DNA of 64,000 nt from Streptosporangium sandarakinum (GTDB taxonomy: Bacteria; Actinomycetota; Actinomycetes; Streptosporangiales; Streptosporangiaceae), in assembly GCF_013409935.1 (NCBI RefSeq), contig NZ_JACCCO010000003.1:310001-374000 (forward strand), written 5' to 3'. The stretch's first letter is position 1, and each line of letters opens with the position of its first letter. The position numbers and the translations under genes were made by a program. The notes under the pieces were generated by a model, which saw nothing but the letters and a program-made list of their open reading frames with translations, made no database searches and was not told where the DNA came from. Shown here piece after piece: positions 59,455 through 64,000 of this stretch.

Positions 59455-60183
59455 ATGATGGGGCATACGCACGCGCTCACCGGGGCGGTCGCCTGGCTGG
59501 GGGTGGCGCCGACGCTGGCCGCGCTGCCGCTGCTCACCGAGTCCTCCCGGTTCGTGGACGCCGGCGTCATGGTGAACGCGCTCACCCCCGCGGAGTTCAT
59601 CGCCGGGACGCTGGTCTGCGCCGGGGCCGCGATGCTGCCCGACCTGGACCACCCCAGCGCGACGATCGCCCAGACCTTCGGGCCGGTCACCTGGGTGCTG
59701 AGCAAGGCCGTGGCGTGGCTGAGCGGCGGCCACCGCAACGCCACCCACTCGCTGGTGTTCGCGGTCGCCGTCGGGTTCGGCGCCCACTACCTGGCCAACA
59801 CCTACCCCCTCGGCCGGGACATCCTGGTCGCGCTGCTCATCGGCCTGGCGATCCGGGCGGTCGGCATCGGCGTCCCGGGCAACAAGGTCGCCTCCGCGAT
59901 GGTCGACATCGGCCTGACGGCCGGGCTGTTCATCGTGTTCCGCAGCTACCACGTGGGCTACGCCTGGCTCGGGCTGGCGGTCGGGATCGGCTCTCTCATC
60001 CACGTCGTCGGGGACTGCTGCACGGAGAAGGGCTGTCCGGTGCTGTGGCCGATACGCGCGCGCTGGGTGCTGCCGTGGAAGATCGGCATCAAGACCGGCC
60101 GGGCCTTCGAGCAGAAGTTCCTCGCCCCCCTGCTCTCCCTGATCGTCGTGGGCCTGCTCTGCATGCGGTTCGTCCAGTTCTGA
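59455..60183 (+). CDS. Membrane-bound metal-dependent hydrolase (YdjM/DUF457 family)
   Basis: A 242-residue inner-membrane protein. MGHTHALTGAVAWLG opens it with the family's metal-binding His pair, followed by LPDLDHPSATIAQ and GGHRNATHSLVFA, which supply further Asp/His ligands. About five hydrophobic helices are present. The family is called metal-dependent hydrolase from motif similarity; no substrate is known. Two adjacent ATG codons (59455, 59458) can start it. A hairpin and copy B of the dispersed repeat follow. Confidence 0.88.
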   Translation: MMGHTHALTGAVAWLGVAPTLAALPLLTESSRFVDAGVMVNALTPAEFIAGTLVCAGAAMLPDLDHPSATIAQTFGPVTWVLSKAVAWLSGGHRNATHSLVFAVAVGFGAHYLANTYPLGRDILVALLIGLAIRAVGIGVPGNKVASAMVDIGLTAGLFIVFRSYHVGYAWLGLAVGIGSLIHVVGDCCTEKGCPVLWPIRARWVLPWKIGIKTGRAFEQKFLAPLLSLIVVGLLCMRFVQF

Positions 60184-60240
60184 GAGGCCCACGCCCCGCG
60201 GTCCATCCCATACGGCCGTCCCGTACCGCGAGGGGGCGCC

Positions 60241-60346
60241 GCGAGGGGGCGCCGGTGTCTGGACCGAGGAGAGAGCGAGCGCAGCGAGCGAATGACGAGG
60301 GAAGACACCGGGCAAGAGCCCTCGAGCCGCGGCGCGCAGCGTCGCC
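60241..60346 (+). repeat. 106-bp dispersed repeat, copy B
   Basis: Ungapped partner of copy A (41902-42007, minus strand). It carries GGTGTCT and AGACACC arms around a variable core that here reads GAGAGCGAGCGCAGCGAGCG, and the conserved ends GCGAGGGGGC and CGCGCAGCGTCGCC. It lies downstream of the YdjM-like gene in the same orientation that copy A has to trkA. Confidence 0.85.
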
Positions 60347-60358
60347 GTGTTGGCAGTT

Positions 60359-60376
60359 AACTTGATGTCGAGATAT
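60359..60376 (+). promoter_or_regulatory. Upstream near-palindromic operator of acnA (TamR/MarR-like)
   Basis: AACTTGATGTCGAGATAT is a near-palindrome around CTTGA/TCGAG. It resembles the type of site recognised by the MarR-family regulator TamR before aconitase and related genes in Streptomyces, as far as I recall it. The second copy is 28 bp downstream. Confidence 0.5.
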
Positions 60377-60386
60377 CTGGCACGAT

Positions 60387-60404
60387 ATCTTGATGTCGAG
60401 ACAT
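60387..60404 (+). promoter_or_regulatory. Downstream near-palindromic operator of acnA (TamR/MarR-like)
   Basis: ATCTTGATGTCGAGACAT shares the 12-bp core CTTGATGTCGAG exactly with the upstream site; centres are 28 bp apart, close to three helical turns. Confidence 0.5.
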
Positions 60405-60429
60405 CCGCCGCGGTCCGCGGGCGGTCCCG

Positions 60430-60447
60430 GGTTAGGCGTACCTAACC
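60430..60447 (+). promoter_or_regulatory. IdeR/DmdR iron-box-like palindrome before acnA
   Basis: GGTTAGGCGTACCTAACC has perfect 7-bp arms. Aligned to the 19-bp DtxR/IdeR consensus TTAGGTTAGCCTAACCTAA from 60432, 13 of 19 positions match. Aconitase is an iron-sulphur enzyme and is under iron control in several actinobacteria, so an iron regulator here is plausible. Confidence 0.5.
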
Positions 60448-60538
60448 GACATGGGCGCTCCGCAGGTGCGGCAGGATTTCAAATGCGCCCTCGCAGATGG
60501 CGCTTCAAGACCAACAGGGTGACTGAGGGAGGCGAACC

Positions 60539-63310
<2,772 letters not shown>

Positions 63311-63317
63311 GCCAGGG

Positions 63318-63350
63318 GGGCGCGGGGGCGGCGACATCGCCCCCGCGCCC
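63318..63350 (+). terminator. Terminator after acnA
   Basis: GGGCGCGGGGGCG (63318-63330) pairs with its complement at 63338-63350, 7 nt after the acnA stop. Confidence 0.75.
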
Positions 63351-63372
63351 GCACCGGGGTGACACCCCATAC

Positions 63373-63410
63373 CGAGCCGCCCGGCGGGACACCTCCCGCC
63401 GGGCGGCTCG
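63373..63410 (+). terminator. Second, very strong hairpin after acnA
   Basis: A perfect 17-bp stem (CGAGCCGCCCGGCGGGA at 63373-63389, complement 63394-63410) with loop CACC backs up the first terminator. The ~190 bp after it hold repeated GGCGGCCCCGG-type GC tracts and then an AT-rich TAAAAATTCCTTTT patch that may contain the promoter of the last gene. Confidence 0.7.
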
Positions 63411-63602
63411 GCGCTTCCCGGGGCTTCGCCGCCGGGCGGCTCGACGTGTCCGGACCCTCACCGGCCGGGCGGCCCCGGGAGACCGACGGTCCCCCGGGGC
63501 GGCCCCGCGGTCCGGCTGCCTCGCGGTCCGGCCGCCCCATGGTTCGGCCGTCCCGTAAAAATTCCTTTTCGGTGACGGGAACCCGGGCTCTACCGTCGCC
63601 CT

Positions 63603-64000
63603 GTGACTCATGAGACCTTCATCGTCGTCTGCGCGGGCCTGGCGGTCTTCGCCGGGGCGGTCGTGCAGGGGTCGATCGGCTTCGGGCTGGGCCTGGTGGC
63701 CGCCCCGCTGATCACGCTGCTCGACCCCACGCTCATGCCCGGGGCCGCCCAGGTCGTGAACGCCACGTTGCCGCTGTTCACGCTGGCCACGGAGTGGCGC
63801 AGGGTGGACTGGCGGGGGCTGGGGTTCGCCCTCCTGGGCCGGGTGCCCGGCAGCCTCCTGGGCGGCCTGGTCGTCCTCTACGTCTCCACACGGGCCCTGG
63901 GCGTCCTCGTCGGGGCGATGGTGCTGCTCGCGGTCGGCCTGACCGGGCGGGCGGTTGCGGTGCGCCGTACCGGCGGGACCGTCACCGGGGCGGGCTTCGT
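63603..64000 (+). CDS. TauE/SafE-family sulfite/organosulfonate exporter-like permease, partial
   Basis: The first ~132 residues of a membrane protein; the rest runs off the right edge. FIVVCAGLAVFAGAVVQGSIGFGLGLVAAPLITLLDP is the TauE/SafE opening, with the GxGxG-like stretch in helix 1. A second helix pair, GRVPGSLLGGLVVLYVSTRALG, follows. Members export sulfite, sulfoacetate or related anions. It starts at GTG 63603. Confidence 0.88.
   Translation, partial: MTHETFIVVCAGLAVFAGAVVQGSIGFGLGLVAAPLITLLDPTLMPGAAQVVNATLPLFTLATEWRRVDWRGLGFALLGRVPGSLLGGLVVLYVSTRALGVLVGAMVLLAVGLTGRAVAVRRTGGTVTGAGF

Larger units (their letters stand above)
60184..60538. other. 355-bp intergenic region before aconitase
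   Basis: It contains, in order, a small hairpin-forming stretch, the tandem 13-mer GCGAGGGGGCGCC twice (60228-60253), dispersed repeat copy B (60241-60346), two near-palindromic operators, an iron-box-like palindrome, and the acnA leader with GGGAGG. No protein gene is supported. Confidence 0.65.

Noticed and set aside
59350-60315. A 321-codon minus-strand frame covering the YdjM-like gene and repeat copy B
   Set aside because: It overlaps a real gene in antisense, and the N-terminal part is only the dispersed repeat translated.

Overview
The window is 64 kb of chromosome from a very GC-rich actinomycete. The 53 protein genes I support show strong third-position G/C bias, GTG starts are common, and many gene pairs overlap by a GTGA. 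The gene set (SepH, DUF4193, DUF4235, DUF3710, DUF3159, an F420-type LLM oxidoreductase, a BTAD-type regulator, the Hen1/Pnkp RNA-repair pair, two PH-domain membrane proteins) points to a filamentous actinomycete. Streptosporangiales is my best guess, but that placement is inference. No rRNA, tRNA, CRISPR array, insertion sequence or prophage was seen. It reads as mostly core chromosome with small accessory pieces.

Layout. 0-5.3 kb: a truncated SDR epimerase, a SulP transporter fused to carbonic anhydrase, a disordered membrane-anchored protein and a PEBP-family lipoprotein, all on the minus strand. 5.4-14.7 kb: a large BTAD/NB-ARC regulator, a SNF2 helicase followed by a 75-residue remnant-like ORF, and a DrrAB-type drug ABC exporter. 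14.7-25.8 kb: two PH-domain membrane proteins, the division protein SepH, a membrane protein, a sugar-lactone oxidase, an MFS transporter, a lytic transglycosylase and ferrochelatase. 26-34.7 kb: an S9 peptidase, an inositol-phosphatase-like enzyme, a 54-residue gene, a two-component system, DUF4193, trehalose-6-phosphate synthase and DUF4235.

34.8-47 kb: valyl-tRNA synthetase of the archaeal-like type, a cysteine-rich micro-ORF with a terminator, an AI-2E-type permease, then a conserved actinobacterial block: thioesterase, dut, DUF3710, OB-fold protein, DUF3159, two TrkA proteins, an APC permease and a TRAM RNA methyltransferase. From memory, this order matches the dut-ceoB/ceoC neighbourhood of Mycobacterium tuberculosis. 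47-58.7 kb: a degenerate GH18-like protein, an LLM oxidoreductase, the Hen1-Pnkp operon, an aeRF1-type protein, a sugar porter, Mug, and a PadR-DUF1707 operon. 58.7-64 kb: a structured non-coding stretch, a membrane-bound hydrolase, aconitase with a dense regulatory promoter, and the start of a TauE/SafE permease.

The most unusual signals are non-coding: (i) a 106-bp dispersed repeat present twice, ungapped, about 81% identical, each copy downstream of a gene and its hairpin; (ii) a candidate structured RNA at 58970-59081 built of a 23-bp stem and a strong terminator; (iii) a Cys-rich 24-codon ORF followed by two hairpins at 37454-37574; (iv) two near-palindromes plus an iron-box-like palindrome before aconitase; and (v) at least 23 copies of the palindrome CCGTACGG.
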